A DNA stretch of 64,000 nucleotides from Thauera aromatica K172 (lineage in GTDB: Bacteria > Pseudomonadota > Gammaproteobacteria > Burkholderiales > Rhodocyclaceae), in the NCBI RefSeq assembly GCF_003030465.1, contig NZ_CP028339.1:3170041-3234040 (forward strand). Direction: 5' to 3'. Both the position numbers and the translations under genes were made by a program. Below are positions 28,704 to 40,141 of this stretch, piece by piece (within the stretch, counting starts at the first letter, position 1; each line of letters starts with the position of its first letter). The notes beneath the pieces are model-generated. The model was given only the letters and a program-made list of their open reading frames with translations, did not search any database and was not told the DNA's origin.

Positions 28704-31700
28704 ATGACTCTCAGACGCAGGTTCTTGATGCTGCTCGGCGCCTTCGCGCTGGTGTCCGCCGCCGCCGGCCTGTGGCAGCTGTACGACAACCGCAGCAAGA
28801 CCGCGGCCGCCGAGTGGATCCACTTGACCTCGCAGATGGCCGTGACGGCCCAGCAGATCAGCACTCACGCCGCAATGGAGCGCGGGCTCACCGCAGCGAT
28901 CCTCGCCCGCCCCGAAAAGGCCACGCAATCGATGCTCGCCGAACTCGAACGCGTGCGCAGTCTCGTCGACATCCGCCATCAACGGCTCACCACCATCACC
29001 ACCGAGCTCGCCCTGCTCGCGCCCGAGCATCCGTTGTTCTCGGCGCTCGCCCGGGTCGACAAGACCCGGGAGGAAATGGCCCATTTCCGTGCCCTGACCG
29101 ACGCCCAGCTGCGCAGCATCTCCAACAGCCTCGGTACCGACCAGTGGATCGCACTGATGACGCGCCAGATCGAAGAGCTGCAGGAGCTGATCGTGGTCGG
29201 CACACTGCCCCTGTCCGGCAACATCTACACCTATGCCCCCGCCCCGGTGATCACCGATGTGCTGTTCACTCTCGCCGAACAGCTGGGGCGCGAGCGCGCC
29301 CTGATCAGCACCGCGATCGCCCGGGGCGTGGCGCTCGACAGCGCCACCCAGTATATGCTTATGGAATACAGAATCGTGACCAATCACGCCCGCCGGCGGA
29401 TCGAAGCGATGCTCCAATACCTCCCCGACAGTCCCCGGCTGGCTGCGGCACAAACCGCCTACTGGGACAACCTGAAGCGTTACAGCGAAATCCGCGCCGA
29501 GGTCTATGAGCAGGGCGTGGCCGGGCGTCCTTACCCGGTCAGCGCCGAGACCTGGTACGCAGAGGCGACCCGGGCCATCGACGCCGTCGCCGAGCTGTCC
29601 TCGGCGATGGGCGCTCATTTCGGCCGCGACGTCAATGATCTGCACCAGCAGGCCGAGCGCACCCTGAGCCTGCTCGCCTTCATCGTCTGTGCCCTGACCT
29701 TGCTGTTCTGGCAGGCGGTGTTCACCCTCAGGAAGCGCGTGCTGCAGCCGCTGAAGTCGCTCGAACAGGCCACCACCCGGATCTCCGCCGGCGACCTCAC
29801 TCAGCCCATGGAAACGGGCGGCGCAGACGAACTCGGCCACCTCTCGCAGGCGTTCGAGCACATGCGCCAGACCCTGCTTGCCGACATCGAGCGGCGCGAG
29901 GCCGACGCGCTCGAGCTGCGCAAGCTCAACACCGTCATCAAGCACAGCGCCAGCGCCGTCTGCATCACCGACCCCCAGGGGATCATCCAGTACACCAACA
30001 CCTGTTTCGTCGACATCACCGGGCACGAAAACGGCGATGCACTCGGCCGCAAGGCGGGTTTCTGGACCTCGGGGCTGAACGCCCAGGCCCAGTACCACGA
30101 AATGTGGGAGACAATCCAGAAAGGCCAGGTCTGGCAGGGCGAGCTGATTAACCGCCACAAGAACGGCTCGCTCTACTGGGCCTCGGTGCAGATCACGCCG
30201 GTGATCGACGAGAAAGGCGAAATCACCCATTTCATCGGCGTCCAGCACGACATCAGCGCCCGCCGCCGGATCGAGGACCGCCTCGCCTTCCTCGCCAGCT
30301 ACGACGAGCTCACCGGCCTTCCCAACCGCAACCTGCTGAAGGAAAAATTCGAGCAGGCCAGCGCCGAAGCGCAGCGCAGCGGCACCTGTATCGCGCTGGT
30401 ATCGCTCGGCCTGGGCCGCTTCAAGCAGATCAACGACAGTCTGGGGCGCAGCGCCGGCGACGAACTGCTGGAAAAGCTTTCCCGCCGCCTGAGCCAGTGC
30501 GCCACCGAACGCGATGTCGTCGCCCGCCACGGCGGCGCCGAGTTCATGCTGATGTTCGGCGGGCTCGACCGGGCCGAAGACATCCAACCGATCCTGGAGC
30601 ATATCGTCGACATCCTCCACGTGCCGGTGATCGTCAAGGGCGAAAAGCTGCAGCCTTCGGTAGCCGCCGGCGTCAGCCTGCTGCCGGCCGACGGCAACGA
30701 CTTCGAAACGCTGCTGCACAAGGCCGCGATCGCGCTGCATCACGCCGAAGCCGAGGGCATCCCCCACTGCATCTACACCGACGCGCTCAACCGCGACAGC
30801 CAGGAACGGCTGTCGATGGAAAACGCCTTGCGCCTGTCACTGTCACGCGACGAGCTCGAGCTGCACTACCAGCCCAAGGTCGACCTGGGCAGCGGGCGCA
30901 TGATCGCCGTCGAGGCGCTGGCCCGCTGGCGCCATCCGGTGACCCGCGAATACGTCTCACCGGCACGCTTCATCCCGATCGCCGAGGAAAGCGGGCTGAT
31001 CCAGCAACTCGGCGCCTGGGCGCTCAGCGAAGCCTGTCGCCAGAACAAGGCCTGGCAGGAGGCCGGCCTGCGCCCTATCGTCGTCGCCGTCAACCTGTCG
31101 GCCGCCCAGCTGCGCCAGCCCGACCTCGTCGAAACCGTCGCCGCGGCACTCGAAGGCAGCGGCCTGTCCCCGGATCTGCTCGAACTGGAGCTGACCGAAA
31201 GCGCGCTGATGGAGGATCCCGACCAGGCCAACGACACCCTGGCCCGGCTCAAGCAGCTCGGCCTGCACCTGGCGATCGACGATTTCGGCACCGGGTACTC
31301 GAGCCTCGCCTACCTCAGCAAATTCCCTGTCGATCAATTGAAGATCGACCGCAGTTTTGTCCAGGACGCGCTGAGCAACCCGGCCGCAGCGGCGATCGCC
31401 AGCTCGGTCGTCGGCCTTGCCCACCAGATGGGGCTGAAAGTGGTCGCCGAAGGGGTGGAAACGGAGGCTCAGCTCGCCTTCCTCCTCCGCCAGGGGTGCG
31501 ACGAAATGCAGGGCTATTACTACAGCAAGCCCCTGCCGGCCGACGTGCTGGCGTCCCTGCTCAGTTCCGACCCGCGCCTCGTCCGCCCGGACCAGGGCGC
31601 CCCCCGCAGCTTGCTGATCGTCGATGACGAGCCGGCGATCCACGCCGCCCTGGCCCGCGCGCTGGAAGACAGCGGCTACCAGATCCTCGCCGCCCACAGC

Positions 31701-32012
31701 GCGCGCGCCGCGCTCGAGCTGCTCGCCTGCCACCCGGTCCAGGTCATCCTCTCCGACGAGCACATGCCCGACATGAACGGCATCGAGTTCTTCGCCCGGG
31801 TCAAGAACCTCTACCCGGACACCGCCCGCATCATGCTCTCCGACTACGTAAACGCCACCACCCTGATCCGTGCCATCAACGAGGGCACCATCTACAAGTT
31901 CATCGCCAAGCCCTGGGACGACCGCGAACTGTGCGCGCACATCCGCGACGCGTTTGCCAGCCGCCTGCGCAGCGCCGCCTCGCTCCGCCTGCTCAAGGCG
32001 AGCGGGGAGTAA
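28704..32012 (+). CDS. HAMP-PAS-GGAEF-EAL protein with C-terminal receiver domain
   Basis: 1102-residue membrane protein, predicted c-di-GMP phosphodiesterase. TM1 is about 7-25, then a helical periplasmic domain (about 28-320, with MERGLTAAI near 58-66), TM2 (about 321-343), HAMP (344-398), PAS (about 405-520), a degenerate GGDEF (GGAEF at 610-614, RxxD lost), and an EAL domain with the signature at 737-739 and DDFGTGYSSL. Unusually, a response-regulator receiver closes the protein (about 968-1085), with D1018 in LSDEHMP as the likely phosphoacceptor and K1069 in AKPW. No histidine kinase is adjacent. Confidence 0.92.
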   Translation: MTLRRRFLMLLGAFALVSAAAGLWQLYDNRSKTAAAEWIHLTSQMAVTAQQISTHAAMERGLTAAILARPEKATQSMLAELERVRSLVDIRHQRLTTITTELALLAPEHPLFSALARVDKTREEMAHFRALTDAQLRSISNSLGTDQWIALMTRQIEELQELIVVGTLPLSGNIYTYAPAPVITDVLFTLAEQLGRERALISTAIARGVALDSATQYMLMEYRIVTNHARRRIEAMLQYLPDSPRLAAAQTAYWDNLKRYSEIRAEVYEQGVAGRPYPVSAETWYAEATRAIDAVAELSSAMGAHFGRDVNDLHQQAERTLSLLAFIVCALTLLFWQAVFTLRKRVLQPLKSLEQATTRISAGDLTQPMETGGADELGHLSQAFEHMRQTLLADIERREADALELRKLNTVIKHSASAVCITDPQGIIQYTNTCFVDITGHENGDALGRKAGFWTSGLNAQAQYHEMWETIQKGQVWQGELINRHKNGSLYWASVQITPVIDEKGEITHFIGVQHDISARRRIEDRLAFLASYDELTGLPNRNLLKEKFEQASAEAQRSGTCIALVSLGLGRFKQINDSLGRSAGDELLEKLSRRLSQCATERDVVARHGGAEFMLMFGGLDRAEDIQPILEHIVDILHVPVIVKGEKLQPSVAAGVSLLPADGNDFETLLHKAAIALHHAEAEGIPHCIYTDALNRDSQERLSMENALRLSLSRDELELHYQPKVDLGSGRMIAVEALARWRHPVTREYVSPARFIPIAEESGLIQQLGAWALSEACRQNKAWQEAGLRPIVVAVNLSAAQLRQPDLVETVAAALEGSGLSPDLLELELTESALMEDPDQANDTLARLKQLGLHLAIDDFGTGYSSLAYLSKFPVDQLKIDRSFVQDALSNPAAAAIASSVVGLAHQMGLKVVAEGVETEAQLAFLLRQGCDEMQGYYYSKPLPADVLASLLSSDPRLVRPDQGAPRSLLIVDDEPAIHAALARALEDSGYQILAAHSARAALELLACHPVQVILSDEHMPDMNGIEFFARVKNLYPDTARIMLSDYVNATTLIRAINEGTIYKFIAKPWDDRELCAHIRDAFASRLRSAASLRLLKASGE

Positions 32013-32087
32013 GGCCGCCCGGGCGCAAGCGCGGAGGAGAAAGCGCCCCTATCCGGCCGCACCCCGATCCGCAGCCCCGGTTCACAG

Positions 32088-32093
32088 TAAAAT
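32088..32093 (+). promoter_or_regulatory. Candidate -10 of the hypoxanthine phosphoribosyltransferase gene
   Basis: TAAAAT (5 of 6 consensus) followed by GCGC. Transcription would begin near 32100, downstream of an in-frame ATG at 32092. This supports the ATG at 32122 as the real start. Confidence 0.35.
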
Positions 32094-32121
32094 GCGCTTC
32101 ACCTCCAGCGCAGATCCTGCC

Positions 32122-32679
32122 ATGTCTCCCGACCTCGAAGAAATCAAGCGTGCCCGCGAACAGGCCGACTGCCTCGCCGACGCCACCACAGTGGAGGCCG
32201 CGCTCGAGCGCATGGCGAGCGAGATCAGCGCCCGCCTCGCCGCGCGCAACCCACTGGTGTACGTGGTCATGAACGGCGGCCTGATCCTTGCCGGCCGCAT
32301 CCTGCCGCGCCTGCCCTTCCCGCTCGAAGTGGCCTACCTGCATGCCACCCGCTACGGCCATGCACTGCAAGGCGCCCAGCTCGACTGGCACGTGCGCCCC
32401 ACCCGGAATTTGCGCGGCCGCACCGTGCTGGTCCTCGACGACATCCTCGACGAAGGCCACACCCTGAACGCGATCATCGGCCACCTGAAGGAAGAAGGCG
32501 CGGACGAAGTCCTCTCCGCGGTACTGGTGCACAAGCTCCACGAGCGCAAGGCCTACCCCGGGATGCGCGCCGACTTCAGCGGCCTCGACATCGCCGACCG
32601 CTTCCTGTTCGGCTGCGGCATGGACTACAAGGGCTACTGGCGCAATGCGCCCGGCATCTACGCCGTCAGGGGTTCATAG
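32122..32679 (+). CDS. hpt: Hypoxanthine-guanine phosphoribosyltransferase
   Basis: Purine salvage enzyme converting hypoxanthine (and probably guanine) plus PRPP to the nucleotide. It has 185 residues, with the type I PRPP loop VLVLDDILDEGHTL (about 106-119), the YVVMNGGLI segment, and the C-terminal DRFLFGCGMDYKGYWRN base-pocket region. The ATG at 32122 (MSPDLEEIKRA) is preferred to the in-frame ATG 10 codons upstream. A DUF1840 gene follows after 15 nt. Confidence 0.9.
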   Translation: MSPDLEEIKRAREQADCLADATTVEAALERMASEISARLAARNPLVYVVMNGGLILAGRILPRLPFPLEVAYLHATRYGHALQGAQLDWHVRPTRNLRGRTVLVLDDILDEGHTLNAIIGHLKEEGADEVLSAVLVHKLHERKAYPGMRADFSGLDIADRFLFGCGMDYKGYWRNAPGIYAVRGS

Positions 32680-32694
32680 ACAAGGAGCACACCG

Positions 32695-33036
32695 ATGCTG
32701 GTCACCTTCAAATCCGCCGCCAGCGCCGACGTCATCATGTTCGGCGCCATTGCGCGGACCCTCATCGACATTCTCGGCAAGACTGCGACCGGCGACAGCG
32801 GCATCGTCACCGTGCCCCAGTTGCCCGAAGCCATCACCCGCCTGCGGGCGGCCATCGACGAAGACCGCGCCCGCCAGGCCGAACGCCCGCACGATCCGGA
32901 TGCCGAGGCCCAGGCCCGCGAAGCCGGCCGCAGCGGCATGGCCGCTCCGGTCAGCCTGGCGCAACGCGCCTGGCCGCTGCTCGACATGCTCGAAGCGTCG
33001 CTGCGCGAGAACGTACCGGTGGTCTGGGGCACCTGA
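32695..33036 (+). CDS. DUF1840 protein
   Basis: 113-residue cytoplasmic protein of the DUF1840 family, known mainly from betaproteobacteria and without a function. It opens MLVTFKSAASADVIMFG and ends in a helical ALSLAQRAWPLLDML-like segment with a conserved VPVVWG tail. AAGGAG precedes the ATG, and the 15-nt spacing from hpt suggests one transcript. Confidence 0.85.
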   Translation: MLVTFKSAASADVIMFGAIARTLIDILGKTATGDSGIVTVPQLPEAITRLRAAIDEDRARQAERPHDPDAEAQAREAGRSGMAAPVSLAQRAWPLLDMLEASLRENVPVVWGT

Positions 33037-33134
33037 AGGCGCTCCCCCCACGGCAACCGCGGGGTCCGGCCTCCGCGATGCGCTCCCAGGAAAACGCCGG
33101 ACCGCCCTCCGTTTCCCTGCCCTCCTCGGCGGGC

Positions 33135-33155
33135 GGAAACGGCAAAGCCGTTTCC
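33135..33155. terminator. Perfect hairpin between convergent genes
   Basis: GGAAACGGC-AAA-GCCGTTTCC, a 9-bp perfect stem with a 3-nt loop, lies between the DUF1840 gene (+) and the MFS gene (-). No U-tract follows on either strand, so it may block read-through only weakly or protect 3' ends. Confidence 0.45.
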
Positions 33156-33163
33156 AGGGGCGC

Positions 33164-34409
33164 TCAGAGACGCACGCGCCGGACCAGGCCCCACGCCACC
33201 AGCGCCGTCGCCACCCCCGACAGCCACACCCCGTTGGTCATCGGGAACAGGGTGCCGTCCACCACCCGGCCAAGCCCACTGCCCATGCCGAACGCAGCCA
33301 GCATCATCAGGAAGCCGCTGAGCGCCGAGGCCGCGCCGGCCGCCTGCGGGAAAGGCCCGACCGCGCCGGCCTGACCGCAGGCCTGATGGATGCCGTGGCC
33401 GACGGCGAACAGCCAGATCGCCGGCATCAGCCCCATCGGCGTGTGCGCGCCGGCGAGCGCGAGCACGCCGAGCAGCGTTCCGCCGGCCGCAGTCAACCCG
33501 CCCCCGACCATCACCGTGCGGATCACGCCGAGGCGCAGCAGCAGATAGCGGCACAGCACGGTGCCCGCCAGGTAGGACCCCGTCATCGACACCATGAGCA
33601 GGCCGTAGCCGAGCTTGGACAATCCCATCAGGGTGATGAAGACGAACGACGACATCGCCAGGATGGTGAACAGGCCGGCGTAGGAAGCCGAGGCCAGCAG
33701 GGTGAACGCCCAGAAGGTCGGGTGACGCAGGATCCGCGCCCAGGTCCGCAGCAGGGTCGCGGGCGCCAGCGCGTGCGGATTCGGCGCACTCAGCGTCTCC
33801 CTGAAACGCAGCGCGACCAGCGCGAGCGTGCCGGCGGCGAATACCGCCGGCGCGAGCAAGGTGACGCGCCAGCCGAACACTTCAGCGAGAATGCCCCCGA
33901 TCGGCAGGTTCAGGCAGGCGATCACGCCCAGGCCGGTGAGCCCCTTGCTGATCACCCGCGCGCCGACCTCGGGAGTGTAGAGGTCGCGGACCAGCGCCCG
34001 CGCGCACATCACCGATGCTCCCATCGCCGCGCCCTGGATGATGCGCCAGACGAGGAGCGTCTCCATCGACGCCGCGAACGCGCTCGCCGCCGCGGCCACC
34101 GTATAGCCGGCAAGCCCGATCAGCAGCACCGGGCGGCGGCCGAAGCGGTCGGAAACCGGCCCCCACACCAGTTGCGACAGGCCGAATGCGAGCAGCATCG
34201 CCGACAGGGTGAGCTGGGCCTGCGCCAGCGACGCCCCGAACTCGGCGGTAATCGCCGGCAGCGCGGGCAGGTAGAGGTCGGTGGTGACCGGCTGGATGCC
34301 GAGCAGCAGCGACAGTGCGAGCACGACCAGGTTGGCGCTCATCACGGAATCGGCGGCTGCGGCGCGGCGCCCGTCAGCGGCGGCCGCAACCGACAGGGAA
34401 GAGGTATTT

Positions 34410-34417
<8 letters not shown>
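33164..34417 (-). CDS. Bcr/CflA-type MFS drug exporter
   Basis: Twelve-helix major facilitator of 417 residues, likely a proton-driven exporter of drugs or small metabolites. The DHA1/Bcr hallmark [14 protein letters not shown] is in TM1-2, and loop 2-3 reads [14 protein letters not shown]. The first ATG at 34417 overlaps the end of acetoacetyl-CoA synthetase by 8 nt, so it is the last gene of that short operon; an internal ATG at 34342 is also possible. Export of an organic acid connected to acetoacetate metabolism is a guess from context only. Confidence 0.88.
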
Positions 34418-36392
<1,975 letters not shown>

Positions 36393-36453
36393 CGGCGACG
36401 GTCTCCAGAAGTTTTATCGTGCGCGCAGAGGGTGAGGCCGACTCTAGCGCCAA

Positions 36454-36489
36454 ATTCGTTACTGGTCAATTTATTCATCAATAACGAAT
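36454..36489. promoter_or_regulatory. Inverted repeat before acetoacetyl-CoA synthetase
   Basis: Perfect 8-bp arms ATTCGTTA (36454-36461) and TAACGAAT (36482-36489), 20 nt apart, lie in an AT-rich patch 62-97 nt upstream of the synthetase start. The layout fits an operator for a dimeric regulator. No regulator gene is adjacent. Confidence 0.5.
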
Positions 36490-36585
36490 AACGCACGCCA
36501 ATACGCTTCCGCCGGCACCATAGCAGAGCCACGCCCCCGCCGCCCGGCGGATCGGCCCGCAGGAGCACGCCCTAGCCGGGCGCGC

Positions 36586-36612
36586 AAAAAAAAACGGCCC
36601 CGCAAGGGACCG
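36586..36612 (-). terminator. Rho-independent terminator of the envelope operon
   Basis: On the minus strand, a 7-bp stem CGGUCCC/GGGGCCG (one G-U pair) with a UUGC loop is followed directly by nine U residues (A-run at 36586-36594 on the plus strand). It lies 32 nt beyond the stop of the YCF48 gene and closes the DUF1329-DUF1302-RND-YCF48 operon. Confidence 0.87.
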
Positions 36613-36643
36613 CAGACAGCGCGCGCGGCGGCCAGGCCGCCGC

Positions 36644-37654
36644 TCACTCTTCCGGCAACACACCATTCCGCGAGAATACCAGCGCCTTGCCATCGACCGC
36701 GAGGACCGCCGTCAAACCAAGGCGGTCTTCGCGCTGAAGGGCGGTGAACGTCCGCCCCCGGTCGCGGCTTTCCAGACTCACTCCGTCCAGCCCGACCGCC
36801 AGCACGCGATCGTCAAGCTGGGCGAGATCGGTGATCGAACTGCGCGTGGCCCCCCCGGTGGACTGCCAGCTGTCGCCGTGGTCGGTGCTGCGGTAGATGC
36901 TGCCACGCAGACCGGCGACGATCAGGGTGCCGTCGTCGAGCGCAGTCCCGCTCCAGAACGTGCCGCGGTAGCCGGTCGGATGCCAGGACCAGGTCTCGCC
37001 ACCATCGGTCGAGCGCAGCACGCTGCCGCGCTCGCCGGCGATGAACAGATCGCCACGCGGGCTCTGGAAAATGCGCATCAGGTTGGCGTCGGCGCGCGCT
37101 TCGCCCGGCGGCGCGGGCAGCTCGACCTCCTCCCAGCTGCGGCCGCCGTCCCGCGTGCGCAGCATCAGCGCCCACAGTCCGACCGCGATGCCGTTTTGCG
37201 GATCGGAAAAATGCACCGAGAACAGCGGCCGGTCTTCGGCGGTATCGACGCGCTGCACACGCCAGGTCTCTCCGCCGTCGGCCGTGTGCAGGATCGTCCC
37301 CCAGTGCCCCACGGCCCAGCCGTGGCGCGCATCGGCGAAGCTGACCGCGGTCAGCATCGCGTTCGCCGGCACTCCCGCAGACTGGCGCCAGGTCCGCCCG
37401 CGGTCGTCGGACAGCAGCACCACGCCGCGGTCGCCGACGGTGACGATGCGCTCGCCCGCATGTGCCGCGGCGAGGATCATGGTGCGCTCGGCGAACGGCG
37501 AAGGCTCGGCGGCGCGGGGGGCGAAGGCCGCACTCCCCGCCGCGGCGTCCTGGGCGAAGGCCGCGGGCGCTGCCAGCAGCGACAGCGCGCCGGCGAAAGT
37601 AGCGACGAGCGCAGCGACGGTGCGCGTGCGGCCCGGTTTCAGTTCGATGTCCAT
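36644..37654 (-). CDS. YCF48-like periplasmic beta-propeller protein
   Basis: 336-residue exported protein related to YCF48/Hcf136 (photosystem II assembly factor) propellers, whose bacterial relatives have no known activity. An N-terminal leader ends near AAPAAFAQ. Repeated blades follow, with BNR-like cores such as SDDRGRTW, TADGGETW, TRDGGRSW, STDGGETW, STDHGDSW and SRDRGRTF, about 40-50 residues apart. It begins 13 nt after the RND gene with a GGGAGAAAG ribosome-binding site. It is the last gene before the terminator, so it is probably an accessory of the RND/DUF1302/DUF1329 apparatus. Confidence 0.87.
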   Translation of the reverse strand: MDIELKPGRTRTVAALVATFAGALSLLAAPAAFAQDAAAGSAAFAPRAAEPSPFAERTMILAAAHAGERIVTVGDRGVVLLSDDRGRTWRQSAGVPANAMLTAVSFADARHGWAVGHWGTILHTADGGETWRVQRVDTAEDRPLFSVHFSDPQNGIAVGLWALMLRTRDGGRSWEEVELPAPPGEARADANLMRIFQSPRGDLFIAGERGSVLRSTDGGETWSWHPTGYRGTFWSGTALDDGTLIVAGLRGSIYRSTDHGDSWQSTGGATRSSITDLAQLDDRVLAVGLDGVSLESRDRGRTFTALQREDRLGLTAVLAVDGKALVFSRNGVLPEE

Positions 37655-37667
37655 GCTTTCTCCCGAA

Positions 37668-40061
37668 TCAGTGGGCCAGGATGCCGGGCGCCCGGACCGG
37701 GCCCTTGCGCGGGAACAGCCGCTCCAGCCAGACCGCGAAGGCGGGCAGCGCAGTCATCGCCATCACCATGTTGACCATGAACATGAAGGCCAGCAGCTTG
37801 CCCATGTCGGCCTGGAACTTGAGCTCCGAGAACATCCACGTCGCCACCCCGACGGCGAGCGTGATCGCAGTGAAGATGGTCGCGGTGCCGACCTCGAGGA
37901 TCGAGTGCTCGAGCGCCTTGACGATGTGCTCGCCGCCGGCGAGGTGCAGCTGCAGCCGGTTGTAGATGTAGTAGGCGTAATCGACGCCGATCCCGACCGC
38001 CAGCACCATCACCGGCAGGGTTGCCACGGTGAGCCCGATTTCGAGCTCCTTCATGAACCAGTAGCCGATGAAGGTGCCCACGGTGAGCGGCAGGCAGCAC
38101 GCAATCACGGCGCGGAAATCGCGGTACATCAGCGCCACCAGGACCATGATCGCGGCGTACACGTAGAGCATCATCGGCAGCTCGGACTTGTGCACTTCCT
38201 CGTTGACCGCGGCCTGCACGCCGGCATTGCCCGAAGCGAGGCGGATGCGCACCTCGGCTTCCTGGTCGCGGGCGCGGAAGGCCTTCACTTCCTCGATCAC
38301 GCGGTTGATCGTGGTCGCCTTGTGGTCGGTCAGGAACAGGTGCACCGCGGTCATGCTGCAGTCCTTGTTCATGAAGCCGCGCACGCGGCCGATCTCGGTC
38401 GCCAGCGCCGCGTAGTTGCCGGGGTCGATCGGCACCACCGACATCTTCGGGTTGCCCTCGTTGTAGCCCTCGTTGTAGGTGCGCAGTTGGCCGGAGAAGG
38501 ACAGCGCCGACAGCACGCCGGGGACGTACTGCATCGCGGCGACGAAGCGGTCCTGGTAGTGGCCGACAACGACGTTGTCGCAGGCCTCGGGCGGCGCCTC
38601 GAAGATCACCGTCAGCCAGTCGAGGCCGGTGTCGTAGTTGGTCGCGATCGACACCGCGTCCTGGTTGAAGCGCGCCTCGGCGCGCAGCTCGGGCGCGCCC
38701 GGCTGCACCGTGCCGATCACGCGGTCGTGGCTCTGCCACACCGCGACCACGAACACGGTCAGGGTCAGGCCGATCACGATCGCGGCGTTGCGCGGCTCGG
38801 CCACGCGCGCCAGCACGCGCAGCCAGCCCGAACGCTTCTCGCGCTTGAGCACCGCCTTGTCGGCGTACTCCTTGGTGAAGGTGAATAACGAGGCCGCCAG
38901 CGGCAGCATCACCAGGTTGGTGACGATCTTGTAGCCGACGCCGAGCGAGGCGGTGATCGCCAGCTCGCGCACCATCGGGATCGGAATCAGGATCAGGGTG
39001 ATGAAGGAGACGAAGGCCGTCACCAGCGCCAGGGTGCCGGGAATCAGCAGGCCGGTGAAGCTGGCGCGGGCGGCCTCCTCGGTGGATTTGCCGTGGGAGA
39101 GCTCGCGCACGATGAAGTTGATCTGCTGCACGCCGTGCGAGACGCCGATCGCGAACACCAGGAAGGGCACCAGCACGGCGAGCGGATCGAGACCGTAGCC
39201 GAGCAGCTTCAGGGTACCGAACTGCCACACCAGCGAAGTCAGCGAGCACACGATCGGCAACAGGGTGAAGCGCACCGAGTGACAGTACCAATACACCGCG
39301 AGCGCGGTCAGCACCAGGGCGATGAGGCAGAATTCGAGCACCGCCGAGGCGCCGTCGGCGATGTCGCCGATCTGCTTGGCGAAGCCGATGATCTGGATCT
39401 CGAACTGGGCGTCCTCGAACTTCGCCCGCAACTCCTCGAGCAGGTGGTTGTAGGCGACGTAATCGAGCGCCTTACCGTCGCGGTCGGCCTCGTGCAGTTC
39501 GGCGACGATCATCGCGCTGCTCTGGTCGCGCGACACCAGGGTGCCAACGAAGCCGCCCTGGCTCGCCGCGCGCTGGATCCCAGCGATGATCTCGGCATTG
39601 AGATCGGGCGGCGTGATGGTGCCGGAGATCAGCGGGTCGGCGCGAAAGCCCTCCTCGGTGATCTCGTTGACGAAGGAATTCGGCGTCCACAGCGACTGCA
39701 CGCCGAGACGGTCGATGTTGGGCAGGAAGCTGACCGCCTGGGTCACTTCGTACAGGCGCTCGAGCCCGGCCGGCGTCCAGATGCTGCCCTCGCGCGCCTT
39801 GACGACGATGTTCAGGCGGTTGGCGCCGAGGACGTCGTCGCGGTACTGGTTGAAGGTCTGGATGTACTCGTGGCCGATCGGCATCTGCTTCTCGAAGCCG
39901 GCGTCCATGCGCAGCTGGAGGGCGTAATAGCCCATCAGCGCAGTGAACAGCGCGAGCAGGACGAGAATGCTGCGACGAAAACGGAAGCACAGATCTTCCA
40001 GCCAGCGCAGGTACTTGGTCAGGAAGCTGTCAACGTCGCTGACGCTGAAAGGATTGAGCAT
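37668..40061 (-). CDS. RND-superfamily (MMPL-type) transporter
   Basis: 797-residue inner-membrane protein with the two-fold RND layout. TM1 is near 31-49, a large periplasmic loop spans about 50-220, a bundle of five helices about 225-395, a second helix about 420-440, a second loop about 440-625 and a final bundle about 630-785. Sequences such as FAIGVSHGVQQINF and LAVGIGVDYAYYIYNR are the conserved TM4/TM10 segments of MMPL/HpnN-like exporters. These move hydrophobic compounds rather than working through a TolC-AcrA pair. No membrane-fusion protein or TolC gene is present. It is flanked by DUF1302 and YCF48 genes. Confidence 0.9.
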   Translation of the reverse strand: MLNPFSVSDVDSFLTKYLRWLEDLCFRFRRSILVLLALFTALMGYYALQLRMDAGFEKQMPIGHEYIQTFNQYRDDVLGANRLNIVVKAREGSIWTPAGLERLYEVTQAVSFLPNIDRLGVQSLWTPNSFVNEITEEGFRADPLISGTITPPDLNAEIIAGIQRAASQGGFVGTLVSRDQSSAMIVAELHEADRDGKALDYVAYNHLLEELRAKFEDAQFEIQIIGFAKQIGDIADGASAVLEFCLIALVLTALAVYWYCHSVRFTLLPIVCSLTSLVWQFGTLKLLGYGLDPLAVLVPFLVFAIGVSHGVQQINFIVRELSHGKSTEEAARASFTGLLIPGTLALVTAFVSFITLILIPIPMVRELAITASLGVGYKIVTNLVMLPLAASLFTFTKEYADKAVLKREKRSGWLRVLARVAEPRNAAIVIGLTLTVFVVAVWQSHDRVIGTVQPGAPELRAEARFNQDAVSIATNYDTGLDWLTVIFEAPPEACDNVVVGHYQDRFVAAMQYVPGVLSALSFSGQLRTYNEGYNEGNPKMSVVPIDPGNYAALATEIGRVRGFMNKDCSMTAVHLFLTDHKATTINRVIEEVKAFRARDQEAEVRIRLASGNAGVQAAVNEEVHKSELPMMLYVYAAIMVLVALMYRDFRAVIACCLPLTVGTFIGYWFMKELEIGLTVATLPVMVLAVGIGVDYAYYIYNRLQLHLAGGEHIVKALEHSILEVGTATIFTAITLAVGVATWMFSELKFQADMGKLLAFMFMVNMVMAMTALPAFAVWLERLFPRKGPVRAPGILAH

Positions 40062-40107
40062 GGTCGGGCGTACCGGTCGGGGGTGGGGTCAAGGGGGATG
40101 ACACCTG

Positions 40108-40133
40108 CCGGGGGCGGCTCGAGCCGCCCCCGG
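40108..40133. repeat. 26-bp perfect palindrome between barrel and transporter genes
   Basis: CCGGGGGCGGCTC and its exact complement GAGCCGCCCCCGG abut at 40120/40121. It lies in the 80-nt gap between the DUF1302 stop and the RND start. In RNA it would fold into a very stable GC hairpin without a U-tract. It may stabilise the 3' end of the upstream mRNA or lower downstream expression. Confidence 0.6.
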
Positions 40134-40141
40134 GGCGTCGC

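Noticed and set aside
25404-30767. A 1787-codon open frame antisense to the diguanylate cyclase and phosphodiesterase genes
   Set aside because: The + strand genes carry complete catalytic motifs; the antisense frame shows none and reflects third-position GC bias.
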